A DNA stretch of 64,000 nucleotides. Source: Gammaproteobacteria bacterium. Lineage in GTDB: Bacteria; Pseudomonadota; Gammaproteobacteria; Pseudomonadales; Azotimanducaceae. The notes under the pieces are model-generated. The model did not search any database and was not told the origin of the DNA. It worked only from the letters and a program-made list of their open reading frames with translations. Positions 16,128 to 26,000 of the stretch are shown here, piece by piece. Position 1 is the stretch's first letter, and every line of letters starts with the position of its first letter. The stretch lies in assembly GCA_009846005.1 (NCBI GenBank), contig VXYL01000066.1, positions 19,717 through 83,716 of the forward strand, written 5' to 3'. The position numbers and the translations under genes are program-made.

Positions 16128-19100
16128 CTATTCCAAACGCAACTCCTCGTCCGGCCAGGTGGACAGGTTGGTCAAGTGGCCCGTGGGGCTCTCCAGCAGA
16201 TTCATGACCATGACGTCGGCGGCGGACTCGGCCGCAACGAAGACGCGCAGTTCCCACTTGCCCGTCCCGTCGCCCAAGGCCCCGGCGAGGCTTTCGCCAT
16301 CTCCCGACTCAAGCGCTAGGGAGGTAAGCGTTCGCGCGGTGCCCGCCGGCAGCGACAGCATTGCCGGGCCGCGCTCCGCGCCGTCGTCGTCGACGCCGAA
16401 GATGGTGATCGCCGCGTCCGAATCGCCCCGGTTGACGAGCCGAAGCGAGCTGACCTGGCGCGTGTTGCTCGCCGGATTGAAGAACGGCACGCGTCGTTCG
16501 TCCCCGCAATCGCGGAACGAGAAGGTACGCTCGCTTCGTGCCGCGACCCTTCCGCCCTCGACCTCCTCGGCGGCGCACGTGTCCCGGACGACATGATCGT
16601 GCATGCTCGTCAGGAATCCGTCCCGCGTGCGCACGTAGGCGGACACCGCGAGATCCAATGTGCTCTCGAACTCCAACCGCCACGGCCCTTCGCCGGTGCC
16701 GGCGGCGCCTTCGAGCCCTTTCTCGGCATTGCCGAACTCCCAGTCGTCCGAGTTGAAATGCACGGTGCGCCCGGCGGGCAGCTCTAACAGGAGGGGACCG
16801 TACGACGCGCCCGCGTCGTCGTATCCCCGTATTCGGGCCGTGCCGGCCGTGCCGCCGAGGTTCGCCACCCGCGCGAATCCCTGCTGCGTGGGATGCGACG
16901 CCGCGGGGAACATCGGCACCACGAGGGCGTCGGACGAGGTCGACAGATTGGTGAGGTGGCCGGTGGGGCTCGACATGAGATTCATGACGTGAATCGCCGC
17001 GTCCGCCGACACTACGAGACGCCATTTTCCTTCGCCGTCGCCGAGCGAACCGGACAAATCTGCCGCGCCGGATTCCAGTTCCGTCGCGTCGAGTGTCCTC
17101 GTCGAATGCGCGTCGAGGGAGAACCGCACGGGATCCGCTGAGACCCCGTGGTCGTCGACGGCGTAAACCGTTACGTCCGTGTCCTCCCCGCTTGGATTGA
17201 CAAGACGTAGCCTGCTGCGCTGGTTCGTATTGCTTGCCGGGTTGAAGGTGGGCACGAAGTGGCCGCCCGCTGTCCGATCGGACGCCGCGACGGCGCGCCC
17301 TCTCAAAGCGTCAAGCCGTTCGTTCCCCGGCGGGAGCCACGCCGCTGTGTCGTGCATGGACGTGACGAATCCGTCCGCGGTGCGGATGTAGGACAGGACC
17401 TCGAGGTCGTCGGCGGCGTAGACGCTAAGGCGGTCGCCAGCCTCGGACTCGATCGTCGAACGAAGACCCTTGCTCGGGTTGCCGGATACGAGGTCGTCGG
17501 AATTGAAGTGCCGGGCATTCCGCGCACCGAGCAGGAAGCGGGAGGGACTGCCGTCCTGCCCCGACGCAAAGATCCACGCCCTATCGGAAGCGTCTTGACC
17601 CGACGGCGGCTCGCCCACGACCGACGACACGACGCGGACGAAGCCCTGCCGGAAGCCGCCCGGGGCGGGAAAGAACGGCACGCGCCAGCCGCCGCCGGCC
17701 AAGCGGACGCCCAGTTCCCGCATGGCGGGGATATGGACGTCCCGCGAATCCGCATCGAGCGGGTTGGCCCAGAGACTCACGCTGCCGAGGGACGCGGGCG
17801 CGCTGGCCAGCGGCATTGCATCGGCGACGGCGTTGCCGCCCAAGTCCAGAGATTGAAGGCTCGGCAGGTTCGCTGCCGGTCCGATGTCAACGATCTCGTT
17901 CACGGCAGCATCCAACGTCCTCAGGGACCGCACGCCCTCAACTGCCGACAGATCCGTCATCCGGTTGTTCGATAGATCGAGCGACCACAGTTCCAAACGC
18001 GACAACGCGGATACGTCCGAGATCTGGTTGTCGGACAGGTCGAGAAAGACCGTAAAGGGGACGCCCGATAGAGGCGAGATGTTCGTTATCTCGTTGTCCG
18101 AAAGTACGAGCTCGCCCACCAATAATCCCGACAGCGAGGAAACGTCCGACATGCCATTGCGTGAAAGATCGAGTTCAAGGAGGTAACCGCCCCTGAGCGG
18201 TGCCACATCGGAAATCTGGTTGTCCGCAAGGTAGATTTGGAACGCCGGGGTGCCTGATAGCGACGACACGTCCGAAATGTCGTTGTCCGAAAGATCGAGG
18301 GTTAGCAACTCGGGTAGGTCCGACAGCGGCGAGAGGTCCGAGATCGCGTTGCCCGAGAGAAAGAGGAAGGTCATCTCGGGCAGGTCCGACAGCGGCGAGA
18401 GGTCCCAAATCTGGTTGTCCGCAAGATGAAGAACGGCCAGCAACTTGAGGTCCGACAGTGGGGTCAAGTCTGAGATCCGGTTGCCCGAAAGCGTGAGAAC
18501 ACTCAACGTGTCGAGGTCGACCAACGGCATCAAATCCGCCAGCTCGTTGTTGGAGAGATGGAGGTAGTCCAGTTCGTTCATGCCGGTGAGGGGCGACAAG
18601 TCAGAGATTTCGTTCTCGGAGAGATAGAGAAACGACATCCTCGTCATGCCCGCCAAGGGGGCCAAGTCTGAGATCCGGTTGTCGTCGAGGTCGAGATCCC
18701 ACAAGAATTGCATTCCCTCCAATGACGCCACGTCGGTGATCCGGTTGTTCGAAAGGTCGAGCGAAGCCAGGTCGGTCAGTCCGGCGAGAGGGGACAGGTC
18801 CGATATCCCGTTGCTCCCAAGCTCTAGAAAACGCAACGACGAGACCAGGCCCGCGAGCGGCGACAGGTCCGTGATGCCGTTGTTGGAGAGTTCGAGAATG
18901 CGCAGTACGGACAGGTTGGCGAGTGGGGCCAGGTCCACGATCTCGTTGTTCGACAGACCGAGCCGGTCCAGGGTGGTCAGGCCCGAGAGCGGGGACAGGT
19001 CTGTGACCCCGTTGTCGCCAAGAAGGAGCCATTCCATCGCGTCAAGGCCTGAGAGCGGCGCGAGGTCTGAGATGCGGTTGTCTCTCAGGTCGAGAGATTC

Positions 19101-19616
19101 CAGTGCCTCCAGGCCCGCTAGCGGTGAGGGGTCTGAGACGTTGTTGAAAGGAAGCCCGAGGAGAGTCAACGAGGTCAGGCCCGCCAGCGGCGTCACGTCC
19201 GCAATCCGGTTTCTGGAAAGGCGGAGGGTCTCCAATGCGGTCAAGTCCGACAGCGGCGCCAGGTCGACGATTTCGTTGGACCACAACATCAGTTCCGTCA
19301 ATTCCGTCGCGTGCTCAAGACCGGTGAGATCCTTGATGCCGAGGTAGTTGGCCTGCAGTTCCGTCAACGACTCCATCTCCTCGACGGTGATCGTCTCGCC
19401 GGACTGCTTGTCGAGCGCACGTTCTATGGCGGCCCGGAGACTCTCGTCGGGGATGTCCGCCTCCTGGGCCTCGGTACCCGTCGGAACTGCGGCTGCGACG
19501 AGATAAATCCATGCCAGCACCGGGTGAAGGCGATGGCGAGTGCCCCGCGTTTGCCGCGCCGCAGCCCGCGTGATGCGCATGGCACTTTTGGTTCGGTTCG
19601 CTAGCGGCAGCTTCAT
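16128..19616 (-). CDS. Large exported leucine-rich-repeat protein (internalin-like LRRs plus repeated C-terminal beta domains)
   Basis: About 1162 aa. A basic N terminus and hydrophobic stretch (VLAWIYLVAAAVPTGTEA, residues about 33-50) form a signal peptide. Residues about 85-600 hold about 24 LRRs of 21-22 residues of the internalin SDS22-like type (N-x-I-S-D-L-x-P-L). The remaining 550 residues are two module types in A-B-A-B order. The A modules contain HFNSDD, GNxxKGL and YxRTxDGFxTSMHD. The B modules contain FNPASNTxQ, LRLVN and SPTGHLTNLSTS. No LPXTG or obvious anchor is present, and it ends NLSTWPDEELRLE. Adhesion or host/surface interaction is plausible but unproven. The start is uncertain (19616 or 19580). 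Confidence 0.82.
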   Translation of the reverse strand: MKLPLANRTKSAMRITRAAARQTRGTRHRLHPVLAWIYLVAAAVPTGTEAQEADIPDESLRAAIERALDKQSGETITVEEMESLTELQANYLGIKDLTGLEHATELTELMLWSNEIVDLAPLSDLTALETLRLSRNRIADVTPLAGLTSLTLLGLPFNNVSDPSPLAGLEALESLDLRDNRISDLAPLSGLDAMEWLLLGDNGVTDLSPLSGLTTLDRLGLSNNEIVDLAPLANLSVLRILELSNNGITDLSPLAGLVSSLRFLELGSNGISDLSPLAGLTDLASLDLSNNRITDVASLEGMQFLWDLDLDDNRISDLAPLAGMTRMSFLYLSENEISDLSPLTGMNELDYLHLSNNELADLMPLVDLDTLSVLTLSGNRISDLTPLSDLKLLAVLHLADNQIWDLSPLSDLPEMTFLFLSGNAISDLSPLSDLPELLTLDLSDNDISDVSSLSGTPAFQIYLADNQISDVAPLRGGYLLELDLSRNGMSDVSSLSGLLVGELVLSDNEITNISPLSGVPFTVFLDLSDNQISDVSALSRLELWSLDLSNNRMTDLSAVEGVRSLRTLDAAVNEIVDIGPAANLPSLQSLDLGGNAVADAMPLASAPASLGSVSLWANPLDADSRDVHIPAMRELGVRLAGGGWRVPFFPAPGGFRQGFVRVVSSVVGEPPSGQDASDRAWIFASGQDGSPSRFLLGARNARHFNSDDLVSGNPSKGLRSTIESEAGDRLSVYAADDLEVLSYIRTADGFVTSMHDTAAWLPPGNERLDALRGRAVAASDRTAGGHFVPTFNPASNTNQRSRLRLVNPSGEDTDVTVYAVDDHGVSADPVRFSLDAHSTRTLDATELESGAADLSGSLGDGEGKWRLVVSADAAIHVMNLMSSPTGHLTNLSTSSDALVVPMFPAASHPTQQGFARVANLGGTAGTARIRGYDDAGASYGPLLLELPAGRTVHFNSDDWEFGNAEKGLEGAAGTGEGPWRLEFESTLDLAVSAYVRTRDGFLTSMHDHVVRDTCAAEEVEGGRVAARSERTFSFRDCGDERRVPFFNPASNTRQVSSLRLVNRGDSDAAITIFGVDDDGAERGPAMLSLPAGTARTLTSLALESGDGESLAGALGDGTGKWELRVFVAAESAADVMVMNLLESPTGHLTNLSTWPDEELRLE

Positions 19617-19674
19617 CGGTCTACCCAACCGACGGCTTGTCGTTTCCCACGACCCGCAATCGTAACGCGCCAGA

Positions 19675-20187
19675 TCAGTCGTTGGGCGCGTTCCACCGGA
19701 TGCGCAGGCCCTCTGCGGACTCGAAATCGCCCTGCGCTTCGCGTGCGTCGGCAATCACTAGCCACGCGTCGCGTTCTTCCGGGCTGCCCGATTGCAGAAA
19801 CAGCAATGCCTTGCGGGCACTCTGCTCGGCCATCGGGGCTTGACCGTCGCGCAGTCGGATCACGGCCAGTTGCAGCCAAAGCGCGCCGCGCCGGGGCTCG
19901 ATTCGGATCGCCTGTTCTATGGTGGCCGCCGCTTGTTCTGGCGAACCGGCGTTCTCGAGAGCAGTCGCCTCGGCGACGAGGGCTTCGGTGATGGCCGTTG
20001 GGGGTTCGATCAAGGGCGGCGGTGGTGCTGGCGGCGGCTGCGCCGGCGCTTCGATGACGATGGGCTGCACCGAGGGCGGCGGCGGTGGCGGGGGCGCCGG
20101 AGCCCGCACCGGAGGCGGCGGCGTCGGCAACAACGAACAACCGGCGGCGACCAAGCCGATGGCGGTCGTGAACGCGAGTCGGTTCAA
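19675..20187 (-). CDS. TPR-containing lipoprotein with proline-rich linker
   Basis: About 170 aa from a TTG start whose bases overlap the TGA of the nucleoside hydrolase gene (TTGA junction). The N terminus MNRLAFTTAIGLVAAGCSLL is a lipoprotein signal with lipobox VAAGC. A proline-rich linker (residues about 23-60) leads to two tetratricopeptide-like helical repeats (VAEATALENAGSPEQAAATI and LWLQLAVIRLRDGQAPMAEQ). The protein should sit in the periplasm or outer membrane as a scaffold. Upstream in-frame starts exist but would put sequence before the signal peptide. The function is unknown; coupling to a nucleoside hydrolase gene may only reflect shared transcription. Confidence 0.72.
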   Translation of the reverse strand: MNRLAFTTAIGLVAAGCSLLPTPPPPVRAPAPPPPPPPSVQPIVIEAPAQPPPAPPPPLIEPPTAITEALVAEATALENAGSPEQAAATIEQAIRIEPRRGALWLQLAVIRLRDGQAPMAEQSARKALLFLQSGSPEERDAWLVIADAREAQGDFESAEGLRIRWNAPND

Positions 20188-21107
20188 GACGAACCCGGGC
20201 CAGCGTCCAGGGATTCCATGACCACCTCCCACGCGCGTTCGGCATCGATTCGGTAGGCCACCTTCGCATTGGCTTGATCGCGCCGTCGACCGACGCGCTG
20301 ATCGACGACGGTCATCCCCCGGGTCAGGGTTCCCGCCAGTTCGACGGCGACGGCTCGCGGTTGGGTCACAAGGAGGTGGGGGTGGGTGATCGCCAGCACG
20401 GCGCAGGGGTCGTGCATGGCGGAGGCGCGCTGGCCGATGAAGGTCTCCATGCGGTCGTGCAGGTAGTCGAAGATCTGCGCGGCGAAGGTGGCCTTGGGCG
20501 TGTCGGCGTCCCGCAGCCGCTCGGCGAGGGCATCGCTGGTCTGGAACTGATGGGTGAGATTGAGGCCGCACATGGTGATCTCGGCCCCGGATTCGAAGAC
20601 CCTCGCCGCCGCTTCCGGATCGGCGAAGATGTTGAACTCCGCGACCCGCGTGGCGTTTCCGACGTCGGTGCTGCCGCCCATGATGGATATGCCGGCGATG
20701 CGTTTCACCCAGGTCGGATCCCGGTCGATGGCGTGGGCGAGGTTGGTGAGCGGCCCCACGGCTACCACCGTGATGTCGGATTCCGCGACATCGAGCAGGT
20801 AGGCGACCGCGTCGTCGCCGGCGGTCGTGCGTTGGTGGGCGATGCGGTCGACGCCGCCCAGGCCCGATTCGCCGTGCACCGCCGCGGCGTGGATCGGTTC
20901 TCCCACCAATGGCCTGGCGGCACCGCTCACCACCGGCGTGTCCACGCCGAGCAGCGCGGTGACCATGAGCGCGTTGGCCGTTGTGCGGGTAAGCGGCGCG
21001 TTGCCGCTGACTGACGTGATGCCGACGACGTCGGCATGCCGATGCGCGAGGATCAGCGCGATGGCGTCGTCGTGGCCGGGGTCGCAGTCGATGATCAGTC
21101 GGTGCAT
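20184..21107 (-). CDS. Nucleoside hydrolase (IunH family)
   Basis: About 307 aa. The opening LIIDCDPGHDDAIALILA contains the DxDxxxDD calcium-binding and catalytic motif of inosine-uridine-preferring nucleoside N-ribohydrolases. VAEFNIFADPEAA and the late HDPCAVLAITHP block supply further ribose- and metal-binding residues. The enzyme splits nucleosides into ribose and base for salvage. An alternative GTG start at 21134 is possible. The gene is divergent from the MFS transporter, which begins within about 50 bp, so the transporter could import nucleosides; that link is inference. Confidence 0.9.
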   Translation of the reverse strand: MHRLIIDCDPGHDDAIALILAHRHADVVGITSVSGNAPLTRTTANALMVTALLGVDTPVVSGAARPLVGEPIHAAAVHGESGLGGVDRIAHQRTTAGDDAVAYLLDVAESDITVVAVGPLTNLAHAIDRDPTWVKRIAGISIMGGSTDVGNATRVAEFNIFADPEAAARVFESGAEITMCGLNLTHQFQTSDALAERLRDADTPKATFAAQIFDYLHDRMETFIGQRASAMHDPCAVLAITHPHLLVTQPRAVAVELAGTLTRGMTVVDQRVGRRRDQANAKVAYRIDAERAWEVVMESLDAGPGSS

Positions 21108-21157
21108 TGGATCGTCCGGTGGCGTGCCAGTCACCCTATCATGGCGGGCGGGCTTTG

Positions 21158-22384
21158 TTGGATTGCGAGGGTGTCATCGAGGCAGGGAGTCGCGCGCTAG
21201 AGCGCCGCATCTTGAGTTGGATGTGCGTGCTGATCGCCGTCAACCAACTCGGCTTCGGCGCGGTCATCCCGGTGCTGCCGCTGTATGCGAAGTCCTTCGA
21301 CGTGTCGCAGACCGCCATCGGCGCGACCGTCGCGGTGTACGGCGTGGCACGGGTGTTCCTCGGTCTGCCCACCGGCAAGGTCGCGGACGTACTGGGGCGG
21401 CGCGCCGCACTCGCGATCGGCGGCGGCGTGACCGTGCTCGGCAACCTGTGGTGCGCAATGGCGGCGACGTATCTCGAACTGCTCACGGCGCGCCTGGTTG
21501 CCGGCGCGGGTGCCGGAATCGTGCTGACCGCGGGACTCATCGTTCTGGCGGACATCGCATCGCCCGCGACGCGGGGACGTACGTTGGCGATCTACCAAGG
21601 TGTCTTCCTGTTCGCTGTCGGCATCGGTCCTTTCCCGGGCGGCTTTCTCGCCGAGCGGTTCGGCTTGGAAGCGCCGTTTTTGGTCTACGCGATCATGGGC
21701 GCCGCCGTGACCGCAGTCGCCTGGTTCGGGGTCGCGGAGACGCGCGTCGAAGGCGGTACACCGGCAAGCCGAGACGCCGTCCCGCTCCGTGCCCAGGTCC
21801 GGGCCTTGCTTGGCGACGTCGGATTCCGGCTGGTCTGCTTCATCGGCCTGGTCGGCGCGTTGGCGCGCACCGGTGGCCTGTTCAGCATCGTGCCGATCCT
21901 AGGGCGGGAGCGTCTCGCGCTGTCGGCTACGGAGATCGGGTTCGGCTTCGCCTTGGGCAGTATCGTCGGGCTCCTCGTGACCTACCCCGCCGGCTACATG
22001 GCCGACCGGTTCGGCCGCAAGGCCGTGATCGTGCCCGCCACGGTGCTGATCGGCGTGTCGATGCTCGCGTTCAGCTTCGCCGCGGACTATGCATGGTTCC
22101 TTGTGGCCTGCCTGATTTGGGGCGGAGCGATCACCGCGTCGGGCGCGGCGCCGGCCGCCTATGCAGCGGATGCAGCACCGGAAGGCATGAACGCCGCGGC
22201 GATGGGTTCGTACCGCATGCTGAGCGACGTCGGCTACGTCGTGGGTCCGATCGTGCTGGGTTGGATGGGCGACGCGGGCGGCCTCGATCTGCCGCTCTGG
22301 GCGGCGGCCGGCGGCCTCTTCCTGATGGCGGCGTTGTTTGGTGCGTTCGCGTCCGAGACGGTGCGGAAAGAGGGGACCGCATAG
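21158..22384 (+). CDS. MFS transporter
   Basis: About 408 aa with twelve predicted membrane helices. The MFS signature between helices 2 and 3 is visible as GLPTGKVADVLGRRAAL, and its second-half counterpart as YPAGYMADRFGRKAV. The start is poorly defined. No ATG lies before the first helix (RRILSWMCVLIAVNQLGFG); in-frame TTG codons at 21155/21158 or a GTG at 21119 are the candidates, the latter overlapping the divergent nucleoside hydrolase promoter region. Overall it resembles drug/metabolite antiporters of the DHA1 type. Substrate unknown. Confidence 0.85.
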   Translation: MDCEGVIEAGSRALERRILSWMCVLIAVNQLGFGAVIPVLPLYAKSFDVSQTAIGATVAVYGVARVFLGLPTGKVADVLGRRAALAIGGGVTVLGNLWCAMAATYLELLTARLVAGAGAGIVLTAGLIVLADIASPATRGRTLAIYQGVFLFAVGIGPFPGGFLAERFGLEAPFLVYAIMGAAVTAVAWFGVAETRVEGGTPASRDAVPLRAQVRALLGDVGFRLVCFIGLVGALARTGGLFSIVPILGRERLALSATEIGFGFALGSIVGLLVTYPAGYMADRFGRKAVIVPATVLIGVSMLAFSFAADYAWFLVACLIWGGAITASGAAPAAYAADAAPEGMNAAAMGSYRMLSDVGYVVGPIVLGWMGDAGGLDLPLWAAAGGLFLMAALFGAFASETVRKEGTA

Positions 22385-22558
22385 CCCGCCGCGTCAGTCG
22401 TGGTGGGGCCGTCCCTACCGTTCCCACGTCCACTGGGGCTTTTTCCTACGCGACGCCGCGTCTCTCGCTGACAACGCGCAGTGCTATTATCTGCTGCAAA
22501 AGCCCCGCTCCTCGCATGCATAGTCGGCGCATCCACTGTTCCATTCGAGGAGGAAGCT

Positions 22559-23011
22559 GTGAATCGAGAGGGCAAGCGCGTGACCAAGGGCGAAACCATA
22601 GCCGTCGTCGGTGTGGGCGTGGCGCTCCTAGGCGTAGTGATCGCCGGATGGGCAGACACGCGGGCGGGAATCGCCACGTTGCGTGCGGAAATCAGTGATG
22701 TGCGGAGCGAGGTCGGCGACGTTCGGGGCGAAGTCGGCACCTTGCGGGGCAGTGTGAAGCAGGACATCGCGGATCTTCGTACGGAGTTGAAGCAGGACAT
22801 CGGGGATCTTCGTACGGAGTTGAAGCAGGACATCGCGGAGCTTCGTACGGAGTTGAAGGAGGACATCGCGGAGCTACGCGCAGACGTACGACGTCTCGAC
22901 CAACGAGTTGATGAACTCAACGTGCGCTTGGTGGCAGTGGAGATACACACTGGCGTCGTCGCCCGGAAAACTGCGCCGGACGAGGTTCCCAACGGAGGTG
23001 ATGCCGGCTAA
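22559..23011 (+). CDS. Membrane-anchored coiled-coil protein with hendecad repeats
   Basis: A 150-aa protein starting with GTG 22559 behind a clear GAGGAGGA ribosome site. A membrane segment near residues 14-35 (AVVGVGVALLGVVIAGWAD) is followed by continuous coiled coil. The core is four 11-residue repeats (KQDIADLRTEL and variants) at residues about 67-110, then RLDQRVDELNVRLVAVE. Anchor first and coil after is the mirror image of the protein at 7874-8503. No recognised domain; a spacer or structural role is only a guess. It ends 23 bp before lhr. Confidence 0.72.
   Translation: MNREGKRVTKGETIAVVGVGVALLGVVIAGWADTRAGIATLRAEISDVRSEVGDVRGEVGTLRGSVKQDIADLRTELKQDIGDLRTELKQDIAELRTELKEDIAELRADVRRLDQRVDELNVRLVAVEIHTGVVARKTAPDEVPNGGDAG
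22757..22888 (+). repeat. Four 33-bp direct repeats inside the coiled-coil gene
   Basis: Units at 22757-22789, 22790-22822, 22823-22855 and a more divergent 22856-22888, each encoding an 11-residue coiled-coil period (KQDIxxLRTEL). Near-identity of the first three points to recent unit duplication. Confidence 0.9.
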
Positions 23012-23034
23012 CGCGCGGGCTTAGCGATCGGGTC

Positions 23035-26000
23035 ATGACTCCTGCCGTCGATCGTTTCCATCCCCGGATCCGGGACTGGTTCATAGACCGGTTTCGCACC
23101 CCGACCGATGTTCAGGCGCAGAGCTGGCCGCGCATCGCTGCTGGCGAGCACCTGCTGATCACCGCGCCCACGGGCAGCGGCAAGACACTCACCGCGTTCC
23201 TGTGGGCCATCGATGCCTTTGCTACGGGTTTGTCCGAGCCGGAGGCGACCCGGATCCTCTACGTCTCGCCCCTGAAGGCGCTCAACAACGACATCCGCGC
23301 CAACCTGGTTGAACCCATCGCCCAGATCCGGGAAAGGTTCGCCGAGGCGGGGCTTTTGTTTCCCAACATCCGGGTGCAGACCCGCAGCGGCGACACCGAG
23401 CCGGGCGATCGCCAGCGCATGCTTCGCCGGCCCCCGGAACTGCTCATCACGACGCCGGAAAGCCTCACCCTCCTGCTCACCACCGTCCGGGGACGCCAAG
23501 CGCTGTCGACGGTCCAGACGGTGATCCTCGACGAGATCCACTCGGTCGTTGAGAACCGCCGTGGTGTGCAACTCATGACGGGGCTTGAACGCCTGGTCGA
23601 GGTGGCGGGCGAGGTCCAGCGGGTCGCGCTGTCGGCGACGGTACGCCCGCTCGAAGCCGTTGCCGACTATGTGGGCGGCCGCGATGTTTCGGGATCGAAG
23701 CGCCCGGTGGGCATCGTGGAATCGAAGCTCGTCAAGGAGATCGAGTTCCGGGTGCGCTTCCCGGAGGCCGCCCGGGTGGCCGCAGACAACGGCGAGAAGA
23801 TCTGGGAGCCGCTATCCGATTCGTTCAAGGACGTGATCGACGCCAATCGCTCGACGCTGTTCTTCACCAATAGCCGCCGCATGGCCGAGAAGATCACGTT
23901 GAAGCTCAACGACGACGTCGTGACGCCGTTGGCATACGCACATCACGGATCCCTGTCGCGGGAAATTCGCACCGAGGTCGAGACGCGCCTGAAGGACGGC
24001 GACTTGAAGGCGATCGTCGCCACCAACTCGCTGGAAATGGGCATCGACATCGGCGACCTCGACGAGGTCGTCCTCATCCAGTCGCCGCCCTCCATCGCCT
24101 CCGCCGTGCAGCGTGTCGGGCGGGCGGGCCACCGCGTCGGCGAGGTCAGCCGGGGGTCGTTGTTCCCGACCTTCGCCCAGGACTTCCTCGAGGCTGCGGT
24201 GGTGGCCAAGGCCGTGCGGGACAAGGACATCGAGCCCCTGCATCCGCTTGCCAATCCATTGGATGTGCTGGCGCAGACCCTCGTCTCCTGCGCGGCGACC
24301 GAGGAGTGGGAGACCGACAGGCTCTACGACGTCCTCACCCGGGCGGCACCCTACGCGGAGTTGCCCCGCCAGCAGTTCGACCTGGTGATCGAGATGCTCG
24401 CGGGACGGTATGCGGGAACGCGGGTTCGCGACCTCAAGCCCAGGCTCGCCTTCGACCGTGTGCACGAGACCGTCAAGGCGCGGCAAGGGGCCGCGTTCGC
24501 CCTCTATACGTCCGGCGGGACGATTCCGGACCGCGGCTACTTCACCCTGCGCCACGCCGAAAACGGCGCCGCCATCGGCGACCTCGACGAGGAGTTCGTC
24601 TGGGAGTCGACGGTGGGCCAGACCTTCACGCTGGGCACCCAGAACTGGCTCATCCAGCGCATCACCCACAACGACGTGCTCGTCAAGCCGGGCAAACCCA
24701 AGGCCACCGCGCCGCCGTTCTGGCGGGCCGAGGGTTTCAACCGGAGTGCCTACTTTTCGCGGCGGATCGGCGAGTTCCTGGAGGCGGCCAACGAGGCGCT
24801 CGAACGTCGCGACGATGCCTCCCTCGATGGTGACCTGCGCGAGCTCGGATTCGATGCGATCGCCTCGGACGAACTCGTGGGATTCCTGAAACGCCAGCGG
24901 GAGACCACCCATGCCGATCTGCCCCACGCCAACCACCTGCTCGTCGAGCATGTGAAGAGCGGCCCCGGCGGCTACACGGGACCCGACCGGGAACAGCAGA
25001 TCGTCCTGCACACCATTTGGGGTGGCAGGGTCAACCGGCCCATTGCCTTGGCGTTGGAGACCGCTTGGCAACAGCGCTTTGCGCACCGTGCGGACGTGTT
25101 CGCCGACAACGACGCGATCGTCGTGCTCCTCAAGGACGAAATCGATCCCGCGGTGCTCTTGAGCCTCGTCACCCCGGCGAACTTCGAGACGCTGCTGCGG
25201 CAATCCCTGGAAGGATCGGGATTCTTCGGCGCCCGCTTCCGGGAGTGCGCGGGTCGCTCGCTGCTGTTGACCAAGCGTCGCTTCAACCAACGCATGCCGC
25301 TGTGGATGACCCGGCAGCAGGCCAAGAAGCTGATGACGGCCACCAAGGATCTGGCCGATTTTCCGGTCATGCTGGAAACGTGGCGCACCTGCCTCAAGGA
25401 CGAGTTCGACCTCGTCGCCGCCTACGAGGCGCTGGAACGCCTCGCCGCCGGCGAACTCGACTGGTCGATTGCGACCGTGTCAGTGCCGAGCCCGTTCGCG
25501 GCGGGTATCGCCTTCAACCAGGTCAGCCGCTACATGTACGCCGACGACAGGCCGGAGCAAGGCGGGCGTTCGTCGCTGTCGGATGATCTGATCCGCCAGG
25601 CGGTGTTCGACCAGGCGTTGCGCCCCGCCATCGATCCCGCGGTGATCGCCGATTTCGAGTCCCGCGCCCAACGTACCCGTGCCGGCTACGTCCCCGATGG
25701 CGAGGACGAACTCGCGGAGTGGGCGAAAGAACGCGTGGCGATTCCCGAAGCCGAGTGGTTCGAAGGCGTCGCGGTACCGGCCAAGCTGCGGCGGCGCCGG
25801 ACCGCGAGCGGCGGGATTTTTCTCGTTCACCCGGAGATCGAGGTTGGCAACGACCCCGTCCAGCAGGCGGGCGAGATCCTGCAGTTCTACGGGCCGCGGA
25901 CGGCGGCGGAAGTTGCGGCTCTGCTGCCGTTCGACGACGTGGAGACGATCCTGCGCGAGTTGACCGATGGCGAGGAGGTTGTGCGCGGCCGGCTCGTGGC

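Noticed and set aside
18000-19300. Non-coding tandem repeat within the LRR gene
   Set aside because: The periodicity of about 66 bp is explained by 22-residue leucine-rich repeats in an intact reading frame.
22450-22500. Possible sigma70 promoter with TATTAT before the coiled-coil gene
   Set aside because: TATTAT is present at 22485-22490 but no acceptable -35 box lies 16-18 bp upstream.
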